From: Streptomyces naganishii JCM 4654
Lineage (GTDB): Bacteria > Actinomycetota > Actinomycetes > Streptomycetales > Streptomycetaceae
Reading direction: 5' to 3'
NCBI RefSeq assembly: GCF_014650575.1
Contig: NZ_BMVF01000012.1
Coordinates: 124,001 to 188,000, forward strand
Length of the DNA: 64,000 nucleotides
Part shown: positions 9,272-16,652 of the stretch, piece after piece
How positions within the stretch are numbered: the stretch's first letter is position 1
How the letters are laid out: every line of letters starts with the position of its first letter
Made by a program: the position numbers and the translations under genes
Notes under the pieces: generated by a model
The model's database searches: none
What the model saw: the letters and a program-made list of their open reading frames with translations, nothing else
Told to the model about the DNA's origin: nothing

Positions 9272-11004
9272 CAGGCAGCCTCCGCTTCCGTCAGCTGGGA
9301 GAGCACGATCTCCCGGTAGGTCTCGTTGTCCGCCATCAGCTCGTGGTGGCGGCCGGTGCCGACGACCCGTCCCTCGTCCAGTACGACGATCCGGTCGGCG
9401 TCCCGGATGGTCGCCACCCGCTGGGCGACGATCACCACGGTCGCCTCGGCGGTCTCGCGCGCGAGCGCGGCGCGCAGGGCGGCGTCGGTGGCGTAGTCGA
9501 GCGCGGAGAAGGAGTCGTCGAAGAGGTAGATCTCCGGGCGCTGCACCAGGGTGCGGGCGATGGCCAGGCGCTGGCGCTGACCGCCGGAGACGTTGGTGCC
9601 GCCCTGGGCGATCGGCGCGTCCAGCCCGCCCTCCAGCCGGGAGACGAACTCCTTGGCCTGCGCCACCTCCAGCGCGTGCCACAGCTCCTCGTCGGTGGCG
9701 TCCGGGTTGCCGTAGCGCAGGTTGGTCGCCACCGTGCCCGCGAACAGGTACGGCTTCTGCGGGACCAGGCCGACCGTGCGCGCCAGCAGCGCCGGCTCCA
9801 CCCGCTGCACGTCCACCCCGTCGACGAGGATCTCCCCGTCGGTGGCGTCGAACAGCCGGGGCACCAGGCCCAGCAGGGTGGACTTGCCGCTGCCGGTGGA
9901 CCCGATGACGGCGGTGACCTCGCCGGGGCGGGCCACCAGGTCGACGGCCTTGAGGACGGGCTCCTCGGCGCCCGGGTAGCGGAAGCCGGCCTGACGGATC
10001 TCCAGATGCCCGTGGCGGCGCAGCTCGAGCACCGGGGCGCTCGGCGGCACGACGCTGGACTCGGTGTCCAAAACCTCCTCGATGCGCTCGGCGCACACCT
10101 CCGCGCGCGGCACCATCATGAACATGAAGGTGGCCATCATCACGGACATCACGATCTGCATCAGATAGGCGAGGAACGCGGTCAGGTCGCCGATCTGCAT
10201 GCCGCCGCTGTCGATGCGGTGGGCGCCGAACCACACCACCGCGATGGACGACAGGTTCACCACCGTCATCACCATCGGGAACATCAGCGCGAGCAGCCGG
10301 CCGGTGGCCAGCGCCATCTCGGTGAGGTCCCCGTTGGCCCGGCGGAAGCGGTCCTTCTCGTACTCGTCGCGGACGAAGGCGCGGATGACGCGGTTGCCGG
10401 TGATCTGCTCGCGCAGCACCCGGTTCACCGTGTCCAGCCGTGTCTGCATGGAACGGAACAGCGGGCGCAGCCGGCGCACGATCAGCGTCACGCAGATGCC
10501 GAGCACCGGTACGACGGCGACCAGGACGCCCGACAGCGGCACGTCCAGGCCGAGGGCGAGCACCACACCGCCCACGCACATGATGGGCGCCGACACCATC
10601 AGGGTGAACGTCATCAGGGCCAGCATCTGGACCTGCTGGACGTCGTTGGTCGTACGGGTGATGAGGGAGGGCGCCCCGAAGTGCCCGACCTCGCGCGCCG
10701 AGAAGGACTGCACGCGGTCGAAGACGGCCGCGCGGACGTCCCGCCCGAGCGAGGAGGCGGTGCGGGCGCCGTAGTACACGGCGCCGATGTTGCACACCAC
10801 CTGCGCCAGCGAGATGGCGATCATCACGCCGCCGTACGTCAGGATGTAACCGGTGTCACCCTTCACCACACCGTTGTCGATGATGTGGGCGTTCAGCGTG
10901 GGCAGGTAGAGGGTGGCGCACGTCTGCAGGAACTGCAGCAGCACCAGGAGGGCTATGGGTTTCTTGTAGGGCCTGAGATAGGTCCGCAGAAGTCTTATGA
11001 GCAC
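9271..11004 (-). CDS. ABC exporter half-transporter (degenerate-site subunit)
   Basis: This is the partner of the following exporter gene. I choose GTG 11004, giving the N-terminus VLIRLLRTYLRPYKK that matches relatives. A longer frame from 11067 adds 21 polar residues. The 577-residue product has a membrane domain and an ATPase with Walker A GSTGSGKSTLL, signature VSGGQRQRL and Walker B IYLFDDSFSALD. The residue after the Walker B Asp is Asp instead of the catalytic Glu, the usual mark of the degenerate half in heterodimeric exporters. The intact half is the downstream subunit. The promoter should lie at about 11030-11100, an AT-richer patch with TTGAGG. Confidence 0.88.
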   Translation of the reverse strand: MLIRLLRTYLRPYKKPIALLVLLQFLQTCATLYLPTLNAHIIDNGVVKGDTGYILTYGGVMIAISLAQVVCNIGAVYYGARTASSLGRDVRAAVFDRVQSFSAREVGHFGAPSLITRTTNDVQQVQMLALMTFTLMVSAPIMCVGGVVLALGLDVPLSGVLVAVVPVLGICVTLIVRRLRPLFRSMQTRLDTVNRVLREQITGNRVIRAFVRDEYEKDRFRRANGDLTEMALATGRLLALMFPMVMTVVNLSSIAVVWFGAHRIDSGGMQIGDLTAFLAYLMQIVMSVMMATFMFMMVPRAEVCAERIEEVLDTESSVVPPSAPVLELRRHGHLEIRQAGFRYPGAEEPVLKAVDLVARPGEVTAVIGSTGSGKSTLLGLVPRLFDATDGEILVDGVDVQRVEPALLARTVGLVPQKPYLFAGTVATNLRYGNPDATDEELWHALEVAQAKEFVSRLEGGLDAPIAQGGTNVSGGQRQRLAIARTLVQRPEIYLFDDSFSALDYATDAALRAALARETAEATVVIVAQRVATIRDADRIVVLDEGRVVGTGRHHELMADNETYREIVLSQLTEAEAA

Positions 11005-11106
11005 ACTGGTCTCTCGGAGTCGGCGGTGGGGGGCGGTCGGTGTCCCCTGGCCCCTATCGTCGGACACTCCACCCGCGTTACCTCAACTGATTAACCCAAT
11101 AGCGGT

Positions 11107-11135
11107 CCACCGGCCGAGCCGCCCTCGGCCGGTGG
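11107..11135. terminator. Hairpin terminator after the FGGY kinase
   Basis: A perfect 11-bp stem (11107-11117 with 11125-11135) and 7-base loop lie downstream of the kinase stop and upstream of the ABC promoter region on the same strand. It probably insulates the two units. Confidence 0.65.
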
Positions 11136-11198
11136 TCCTACGCCGTCCGGGTCATCCCCGCCCCAAGGGGCCGCCCGGACAGGGGACGTCACAGGGCA

Positions 11199-12653
11199 TC
11201 ACGGGCGGAACGCCCCGGGGTGGGTCTGCTCGCGCACCGACACGTACTGCTGGCGCACCGCCTGCCCCACCGCCAGTTCCTCGCCCGGCTCCAGCACCTG
11301 GGCCACCGCGCCCTGCCAGGCGGGCGGGGTGCGCGGGTCGAGGGCGCCCTGGGAGACGCCGAGCGCCCAGGCCGCCTGCCGGGCCGCGCCGATCGCCGCG
11401 TAGTCCGCGGGCTGCGGCACCACCACCTGCGCGCCGAACAGCGAGGGCGCGGCGGCCTGCACGGCCGGCAGCTCCGCCGTCTGCCCCAGCAGGAACACGC
11501 GCCGCACCTCCACGCCCCGGCCGCGCAGTACGTCCAGCGCGTCCGCGAGCCCGCACAGCATCCCCTCGAACGCGGCCCGCGCCAGGTGCTCCGGCTTCAT
11601 CGACTCGCGCCTGAGACCCGCGAGCGTCCCGGCGGTGTGCGGCAGGCTCGGCGTCCGCTCGCCCTCCAGATACGGCAGCAGGACCAGCCCGTGCGCCCCG
11701 GGCGTCGACTTCATCGCCAGGTCGGACAGGGCCTCGAGGTCGGCGAGGCCCAGCAGTTCGGCGGTGCCGCGCAGGGCCCGCACCGCGTTGAGTGTGGTGA
11801 CGACCGGCAGGTGCATGCCGGTGGCGTCCGCGAGCGAGGTGATCATCCCGCTCTGGTCGACCAGCGCCTCGGGGTGCACGGCCATCACCGAGCCGGAGGC
11901 GCCCAGGGAGACCACCGCGTCACCGAGGCCGAGGCCCAGACCGAAGGCGGCGGCCATGGTCTCGCCGGTGCCGGCGGAGATCAGCAAACCCTCCGGGGTC
12001 GTACCGGCCGCGTCGGCGGGGCCGATCACCTCCGGGAGCACCGCCTGGTGGCCGAGGGCCAGCTCGACCAGGTCGGGGCGGTAGGCGCCGGTGGCCGCGG
12101 ACCAGTAGCCGGTGCCGGAGGCGCCGCCGCGGTCGGTGGTCCGTCTGACCGGACGGCCGAGCAGCTGCCACACCAGCCAGTCGTGCGCCTGCATCAGCAC
12201 GGCGGTGCGGCGCGCGGCCTCGGGTTCGTTCTTGGCGAGCCAGCGCAGCTTGGTCACCGGCTGCGCGGCCTGCGGGACGCAGCCCACCGCCTGCGCCCAG
12301 GCCTCGCGGCCGCCGAGCGCGTCGATCAGGTCCGCGGCGGCCACCTGGGCCCGCCGGTCGCCGCCGACCAGCGCGGGCCGCACGGTGGCGCCCTGGCCGT
12401 CCAGCGGGATCAGCGCGTTCTGCTGCGCGGAGACGCCGATGGCCTGCACACCCTCCAGCAGCCCGCCGCCGGCGGCCTCCCCGAGAGAGAGCAGCCAGGC
12501 CTGCGGGTCCACGTCGGAGGGGCGGCCGCCTCCCTCGGGGCTCTCCACCGGATGCGGCGCGTATCCCTGCCGGAGCACGGCTCCCGTGTCCGTGTCGCAG
12601 ACCACGATGCGAGTGAAATCGGGCGAACTGTCCAACCCGGCGACTATCCCCAT
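11199..12653 (-). CDS. Divergent FGGY-family carbohydrate kinase (xylulokinase-like)
   Basis: I start at ATG 12653 (MGIVAGLDSS), the conserved first strand of the family; an upstream extension to 12827 is Arg/Pro-rich and looks non-coding. The 484-residue product has the two actin-like FGGY domains and is nearest to xylulokinases, which phosphorylate D-xylulose with ATP. Several key motifs are altered. The usual GQMHG reads AQQNA (about residues 76-80). The GGGDN loop with the catalytic Asp reads GTGET, placing Glu231 at the catalytic position (aligned by eye). The N-terminal phosphate loop is SPDFTR. It may be a kinase with unusual chemistry or a non-catalytic sugar sensor. No sugar isomerase or transporter gene is adjacent. 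Confidence 0.78.
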   Translation of the reverse strand: MGIVAGLDSSPDFTRIVVCDTDTGAVLRQGYAPHPVESPEGGGRPSDVDPQAWLLSLGEAAGGGLLEGVQAIGVSAQQNALIPLDGQGATVRPALVGGDRRAQVAAADLIDALGGREAWAQAVGCVPQAAQPVTKLRWLAKNEPEAARRTAVLMQAHDWLVWQLLGRPVRRTTDRGGASGTGYWSAATGAYRPDLVELALGHQAVLPEVIGPADAAGTTPEGLLISAGTGETMAAAFGLGLGLGDAVVSLGASGSVMAVHPEALVDQSGMITSLADATGMHLPVVTTLNAVRALRGTAELLGLADLEALSDLAMKSTPGAHGLVLLPYLEGERTPSLPHTAGTLAGLRRESMKPEHLARAAFEGMLCGLADALDVLRGRGVEVRRVFLLGQTAELPAVQAAAPSLFGAQVVVPQPADYAAIGAARQAAWALGVSQGALDPRTPPAWQGAVAQVLEPGEELAVGQAVRQQYVSVREQTHPGAFRP

Positions 12654-12728
12654 GGCGAAAATTCTGCCGTACGGCGAGGGGTGGCCGCGCCGTATGCCGG
12701 TGGGAGCGCGGGGGAGCGGGCGGCGGGC

Positions 12729-12785
12729 GCCCCCGTACACGCGGGTAGCCGCCCCCGTACGGTGCGGGTGGGGCTGCCCCCGTAC
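12729..12785. repeat. Three spaced copies of GCCCCCGTAC upstream of the kinase
   Basis: The 10-mer GCCCCCGTAC occurs at 12729-12738, 12751-12760 and 12776-12785, 22 and 25 bases apart, within partly conserved flanks (two copies continue ACGCG). They lie 76-132 bases upstream of the kinase start, so they may be operator repeats or part of a decayed duplication. Confidence 0.4.
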
Positions 12786-12793
12786 ACGCGAAA

Positions 12794-12825
12794 GGGTGCC
12801 CTCGGACGGCCGTCCGAGGGCACCC
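12794..12825. terminator. Terminator after the YtxH-like gene
   Basis: A perfect palindrome has 15-base arms (12794-12808 and 12811-12825), forming a 14-15 bp stem. It begins 25 bases past the YtxH-like stop on the minus strand. Confidence 0.75.
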
Positions 12826-12849
12826 ACTCGCCGTGGCGGGACCGCTGTA

Positions 12850-13152
12850 CTACGTGTTGCTCGTGCCCCAGTCGTCCGCGCCGCTGCCGTTGCCGTGGGC
12901 CCGCAGCGAGCGCACCCGCTCGGCCACCGCCTCGGGAACGTGGTCGCCGACCTTCTCGCTGACCACGTGGTACGCCTTGCCGGCGAACTGGCGGCTCTGC
13001 TGTGCCGCCGTCTCGGCGGTGTTGCGCACCGCGGGGTTCTGGGCGACCTGGCGGGCGGAACTCCTCAGCTGCTCGTAGCGTTCGCGCCCGGCCTTCGTGC
13101 CCAGCACGTAGCCCAGCGCGAGCCCTGCGATGAACGCGAGCCGGTAACGCAT
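12850..13152 (-). CDS. YtxH-like small membrane-anchored protein
   Basis: This 100-residue protein starts MRYRLAFIAG. I choose ATG 13152 because GGAAGG lies about 9 bases upstream; a GTG three codons earlier would sit right on that site. Residues 4-20 form a Gly-rich hydrophobic anchor (FIAGLALGYVLGTKAGRERY), the typical YtxH start. An amphipathic, Gln/Ala-rich helical segment and a polar tail follow. The family is linked to general stress in Bacillus, but the molecular role is unknown. It is monocistronic, ended by its own strong hairpin. The neighbouring tRNA genes are on the opposite strand. Confidence 0.75.
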   Translation of the reverse strand: MRYRLAFIAGLALGYVLGTKAGRERYEQLRSSARQVAQNPAVRNTAETAAQQSRQFAGKAYHVVSEKVGDHVPEAVAERVRSLRAHGNGSGADDWGTSNT

Positions 13153-13308
13153 GGTGGCCACCCTTCCTTGCCTCGTGGGTCAGAGCCCGGGGATGCCCGG
13201 GGATACCGATTGGCGGAGCACCCCCCTGCTTGCGCTAATGTATGTGTCGCAGCGAGCGCGCGCCCCCTGGCGAATACCCAGGTAGGCACGTTCGATGCAA
13301 CGAGGCAT

Positions 13309-13381
13309 TCCTCCGTAGCTCAATTGGCAGAGCAGCCGGCTGTTAACCGGCAGGTTACTGGTTCGAGTCCAGTCGGGGGAG
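13309..13381 (+). tRNA. tRNA-Asn (GTT), copy 1
   Basis: A complete 73-nt cloverleaf: acceptor TCCTCCG with CGGGGGA, D arm GCTC/GAGC, anticodon stem GCCGG/CCGGC with loop CTGTTAA (anticodon GTT at 13342-13344), T arm ACTGG/CCAGT and discriminator G. CCA is not encoded. A -10-like TAATGT lies about 70 bases upstream (13236-13241) without a good -35. Confidence 0.95.
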
Positions 13382-13386
13382 CTCGG

Positions 13387-13459
13387 TCCTCCGTAGCTCA
13401 ATTGGCAGAGCAGCCGGCTGTTAACCGGCAGGTTACTGGTTCGAGTCCAGTCGGGGGAG
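13387..13459 (+). tRNA. tRNA-Asn (GTT), copy 2
   Basis: Identical over all 73 bases to the copy at 13309-13381 and separated from it by only 5 bases. The two must be processed from one transcript, which ends at the T-rich terminator at 13471-13493. The anticodon is at 13420-13422. Confidence 0.95.
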
Positions 13460-13470
13460 CATGCTGAACG

Positions 13471-13493
13471 AGGACCCCGCCGGGGTCCTTTTT
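13471..13493 (+). terminator. Intrinsic terminator of the tRNA-Asn pair
   Basis: AGGACCCCG pairs with CGGGGTCCT around a single central base, and the right arm runs into TTTTT (13489-13493). A true T-run is unusual in this GC-rich genome and fits a highly transcribed stable RNA unit. Confidence 0.85.
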
Positions 13494-13588
13494 CATGTCG
13501 CGGGAAGCCGACCATGGCGAAGCAGGAGATCGTATGAGCGGCTATGCTGCGGCAGACGGCGCACACACATGTACGCGACGCGCCGAAC

Positions 13589-13665
13589 GGGGCGGTAGCT
13601 CAGCCGGTTAGAGCAGCGGACTCATAATCCGTCGGCCGTGGGTTCGAGTCCCACCCGCCCCACCA
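13589..13665 (+). tRNA. tRNA with CAU anticodon (Met-elongator or Ile2), CCA encoded
   Basis: A 74-nt cloverleaf plus encoded CCA (13663-13665): acceptor GGGGCGG/CCGCCCC, anticodon loop CTCATAA, T arm GTGGG/CCCAC. The acceptor and D arm are not initiator-like (first pair G-C, no C1-A72 mismatch). CAU could read AUG, or AUA after lysidine modification by TilS; I cannot decide by eye. A TATGCT -10 candidate is at 13543-13548. Confidence 0.9.
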
Positions 13666-13726
13666 GGCTCTACCCGCGCAGAATCGATATGACCTGCGGC
13701 CGCGCGCGGGGTGCCTTGGTCAAAGT

Positions 13727-13759
13727 CTGCGGCCCCCGGACCGGTTCCGGGGGCCGCAG
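13727..13759 (+). terminator. Long hairpin terminator after the CAU tRNA
   Basis: A perfect 14-bp stem (13727-13740 with 13746-13759) and 5-base loop, without a T-run, about 60 bases past the tRNA 3' end. Confidence 0.75.
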
Positions 13760-13827
13760 GCGCGTGTTGGCCGGGTTTTGCACCCGGCCGGAGGAACGCC
13801 TCGCGCGGCCTTCGGCGGTCCCGTGCG

Positions 13828-13989
13828 TCAGGTGCTGTCGTCGGCGGGGTCCGCCGTGTCCGGGAGGTCGTCCCGGTCGCCCTCGGCCTGTGACGGTGTC
13901 GGATACGGCGTGTCCGGCGGCTCGGCGTTGCGCCGGGTGCCCGCGTCGTCCCGCTCGCCCTCGGCCTGGGATGGGGTGTGCTCTCTCAT
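13828..13989 (-). CDS. Small acidic hypothetical protein with internal repeat
   Basis: This 53-residue, highly charged protein starts at ATG 13989, with CAGGAG about 9 bases upstream. A near-identical segment, TPSQAEGERDD / TPSQAEGDRDD, occurs twice (residues 5-15 and 31-41), and the C-terminus is Asp/Pro-rich. There are no hydrophobic segments or cysteines, so it is probably cytoplasmic and disordered. It lies just downstream of the STAS-ANTAR regulator on the same strand (47-bp gap) and may be co-transcribed. No family is recognised. Confidence 0.55.
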   Translation of the reverse strand: MREHTPSQAEGERDDAGTRRNAEPPDTPYPTPSQAEGDRDDLPDTADPADDST

Positions 13990-14036
13990 CGTGGTGACTC
14001 CTGGGGCTCCTGGTGACTCCTCTGGGACGGGGATGG

Positions 14037-14954
14037 TCACTCGGAGGCCGGGTACCCCGGCGTGCGGTCCGCTACCGGCGTGCGGTCCGCTACCGGCGCG
14101 CGGGGCGCCTGCGGGTCCGGGGGTGGGGGCGTCTGCTGGGCCGGGGGCGCCTGCGCGGTGGGAGGCGGCTGCGGTGCCTGCGAGGGCTCCGGTGCCGGTG
14201 ACGGCTCCGGTGCCGAGGGCTGCGGTGCCGGCGAGAGTCGCGGTGTGTCCGGGGCGGTGGTGCGGGATATCGCCGTGCGCAGGGCCGTGCGGATGCCGTC
14301 CGGCGGTACGGGGCCGTCCGGCAGGGCGCCGGCGGTGACGGCGGCGGCCACCTCGCGCAGTTTGGTGTTCGAGCGCTGGGAGGTCTCGCGCAGGATGTCC
14401 CAGGCCTGTTCGGGCGTGCAGGAGTGGGCGGCCATCAGGATGCCGCGCGCCTGGTCGATCACCGGGCGGGCCACCATGGCCTCGCGGAGCTGCCCGACCT
14501 CCTCGCGCAGCCGAAGCAGCCGCTCCGTGCGCTCCAGGGCCACCGCCGAGCCGGTCAGGGTTTCAGGCGACGGATGCGCACACCCGTCGGGCGGCGGACG
14601 CAGCGGGTCGGCGGTGTCCAGGCCCGCCAGCTCCAGCACCCGGCGCGGCTGACCGGTCCAGCCGGTGGCCGTCACCTCGACCAGGTGACCCCGGCCGTGC
14701 TCGTCGAGCACCTGGAGGAACTCCAGGCCGGTGGTGTCCATGAAGGTCACCCGCGACACGTCGAGCTCCACCCGGACGACCCCGGGCGGCAGTTCGGCCA
14801 GTGCCTTGGCCAGCGTCTGCGTACAGCCGTGGACCAGTTCCCCGCGCGGGGTGAGGAAGGCCCGGCCGTCCTGGTCCGTGCGCACGCCGATGGTCAGCGT
14901 GTCGACAAGGGCGTGCAACCGCAGTGCGAGAGGTGGTGGCGCCGTTGAGGTCAT
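14037..14954 (-). CDS. STAS-ANTAR domain regulator with Pro-rich tail
   Basis: This 305-residue protein has a STAS domain (about residues 25-115). Its VTFMDTTGLEFLQVL segment carries the phosphorylatable Ser/Thr position of anti-anti-sigma factors. An ANTAR domain follows (about 155-215, ARPVIDQARGILMAAHSCTPEQAWDILRETSQ); this three-helix RNA-binding module usually controls transcription antitermination. The last 80 residues are Pro/Ala/Gln-rich with a tandem PVADRTPVADRTP repeat. Pairing STAS with ANTAR suggests that partner switching, not a two-component phosphorelay, controls the RNA-binding part. It is divergent from a MEDS-HATPase protein, a likely kinase partner. Start ATG 14954 has a GGCGGGG site upstream. 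Confidence 0.85.
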   Translation of the reverse strand: MTSTAPPPLALRLHALVDTLTIGVRTDQDGRAFLTPRGELVHGCTQTLAKALAELPPGVVRVELDVSRVTFMDTTGLEFLQVLDEHGRGHLVEVTATGWTGQPRRVLELAGLDTADPLRPPPDGCAHPSPETLTGSAVALERTERLLRLREEVGQLREAMVARPVIDQARGILMAAHSCTPEQAWDILRETSQRSNTKLREVAAAVTAGALPDGPVPPDGIRTALRTAISRTTAPDTPRLSPAPQPSAPEPSPAPEPSQAPQPPPTAQAPPAQQTPPPPDPQAPRAPVADRTPVADRTPGYPASE

Positions 14955-15236
14955 GTCCCCGCCTTGTTCGTCCCCGGCAGTCCCCGCGCGACCTGGCGAC
15001 GTCGCGCTCCCCGTCGCCGCCGGGCCGCGGCCGTGGGGGCCGCGGGTCGAAACGCCATGGTCTGCCTCCCGGCGGTGCTTTCGTGCACCTGCCCACTGCT
15101 CTCCGCCGTACACGCAATCGTGGTGATACGGGCTGATTCTTGACGAACCCGTGGGACGCATGGGGCTCGTACGGGGCGGGCAGGGGGCGGAGGCGGGGCG
15201 CGTGAGAGGGGCGCGGATCATACTGTTGAGCGAGCA
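14955..15236. other. Intergenic region between divergent regulators
   Basis: These 282 bases hold the promoter region of the STAS-ANTAR gene (- strand) and probably that of the MEDS unit (+ strand). On the + strand CATACT at 15219-15224 could be a -10 hexamer for a near-leaderless start at 15237. TTGACG at 15140-15145 has no matching -10. No RNA gene or repeat was seen. Confidence 0.4.
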
Positions 15237-15644
15237 GTGGAGCAACGGGGAGGCGGTGTGGACGTGCCGGGAGCAGAGCGGAACGCGCCGGGCGGATGCG
15301 TGGCGCCCGGCGCGGGGCCGCGGCTGAGCGTGTCGCCGCCGTCCGGGCACGGCGGACCGCGGGCGGAGGGTGAAGTGAACCTGGCCACACGGAGGGTCCG
15401 CGAGCGCGCGGGGGAACGGGCGGTGCGCGACGCCGGCGACGTCCACGGCCCGGGGCCGTCGGCCGTGACCCTCGCCGGCGTGGCCGGTGCCGGCGTACTC
15501 GCCGAGACCGTGGGCGGGCTCGGTCCGGGTCGCCCGACCGTGCCGCACCGGCCGCCGGCCGCGCTGCCCCGGATACTGGAGGTGTTCCGGATACTGGAGG
15601 TGTTCCGGCCCGGCCTGCCGGGAAGTGAGGTCCCCGCGTCATGA
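15237..15644 (+). CDS. Hypothetical Gly/Pro/Arg-rich protein, doubtful
   Basis: This 135-residue frame begins at GTG 15237 and overlaps the next gene by 4 bases (ATGA), the pattern of a real coupled gene. Composition is Gly/Pro/Arg/Ala-rich with no recognisable domain. An exact 18-base tandem duplication (about 15571-15606) makes the residues read RILEVFRILEVF. A -10-like CATACT lies just upstream. The overlap and promoter argue for a gene and the composition argues against, so I rate it uncertain. If not translated, 14955-15640 is simply a 686-bp regulatory region. Confidence 0.35.
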   Translation: MEQRGGGVDVPGAERNAPGGCVAPGAGPRLSVSPPSGHGGPRAEGEVNLATRRVRERAGERAVRDAGDVHGPGPSAVTLAGVAGAGVLAETVGGLGPGRPTVPHRPPAALPRILEVFRILEVFRPGLPGSEVPAS

Positions 15645-16576
15645 CGACCGTCGTCACAGAACCGTTCGTCCACCCCGCCCTGTTCTACCGGGACGAGGCG
15701 GAGTACCTGGCGGGCACCGTCCCCTTCGTACGCGCGGGCCTCGAGTCCGGCGAGCCGGTCGCGGTGGCCGTCCCCGGCGAGAACCTGCGGCTGATCGAGG
15801 CGGAACTGGGCGCGGACGCCGCCGCCGTACGGCTGCTGGACATGCGGCAGGCCGGACGCAACCCCGGCCGGATCATCCCCGGCGTGCTGCGCGCCTTCGC
15901 CGACGCCCAGGCGGCCGGCCGCCGCGTGCGGATCATCGGCGAGCCGATCTGGGCCGGCCGCACGCCCAGCGAGTACCCGGCCTGCGTGCAGCACGAGGCG
16001 CTGATCAACGCCGCGTTCGAGGGCCGCGAGGTCACCATCCTGTGCCCGTACGACGCCGTGCGGCTGGACGAGCGGACCCTCGCCGACGCGCACGCCACCC
16101 ACCCCGTCGTCATCCCCTCCGGCGCCACCGCCGGACGGGACAGCGTCGCCTACGCCCCCGACCACGTCCTCGGCCGGTACAACGAGCCGCTGGCGCCCGC
16201 GCCGGACGCGCTGTGCTTCGCCTTCACCGCGCAGACGCTCTCACGGGCGCGGCACGTGGCCACCGCCGAGGGTGCCCGGCTGGGTCTGGTGGACACCCGC
16301 CTGGAGGACCTGGCGCTGGTCACGGCCGAGCTGACCACCAACAGCGTGGTGCACGGCGGCGGTTCGGGCGAGCTGCGGGTGTGGGCGGAGAACGGCGAGG
16401 TGCTGTGCGAGGTGCGCGACCGGGGCCGCCTCGCCGACCCGCTGGCCGGACGCCGGCCCGCCGCCCGCGACCAGCGTGGCGGCCGCGGCCTGCTGCTGGT
16501 CAACCTCGTCGCCGACCTGGTGCGCGTGCACACCGGGGAGAAGGGCACCACGGTCCGCTGCTGGTTCGCTCCCTGA
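15641..16576 (+). CDS. MEDS-domain / HATPase anti-sigma-type regulator
   Basis: This 311-residue protein has an N-terminal MEDS domain (about residues 8-175, beginning HPALFYRDEAEYLAG), seen in methanogen and actinobacterial sensors. A GHKL ATPase of the SpoIIAB/RsbW type follows (about 205-311). The N box reads LVTAELTTNSVVHGGG, then DRGRLADPL and the glycine box GGRGLLLVNLV. Such proteins act as Ser/Thr kinases or anti-sigma factors that phosphorylate STAS antagonists. The STAS-ANTAR protein encoded divergently is the obvious candidate partner. No phosphoacceptor His is present, so it is not a classical histidine kinase. It converges with mbl across a 76-bp gap. Confidence 0.85.
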   Translation: MTTVVTEPFVHPALFYRDEAEYLAGTVPFVRAGLESGEPVAVAVPGENLRLIEAELGADAAAVRLLDMRQAGRNPGRIIPGVLRAFADAQAAGRRVRIIGEPIWAGRTPSEYPACVQHEALINAAFEGREVTILCPYDAVRLDERTLADAHATHPVVIPSGATAGRDSVAYAPDHVLGRYNEPLAPAPDALCFAFTAQTLSRARHVATAEGARLGLVDTRLEDLALVTAELTTNSVVHGGGSGELRVWAENGEVLCEVRDRGRLADPLAGRRPAARDQRGGRGLLLVNLVADLVRVHTGEKGTTVRCWFAP

Positions 16577-16652
16577 ACGGCCCAAGTGGCCTGACGGCCG
16601 CGCGGGTTCGCGTCACGGGTTCGCGTACGGCTCTGCCGGGGCCCCGCGCGGG

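Noticed and set aside
13309-13459. CRISPR-like direct repeat
   Set aside because: The repeated unit folds as a complete tRNA-Asn cloverleaf; there is no array or cas gene.
13300-13700. Integrated element at the tRNA genes
   Set aside because: No integrase, excisionase or duplicated tRNA 3' end was found; neighbours are core genes.
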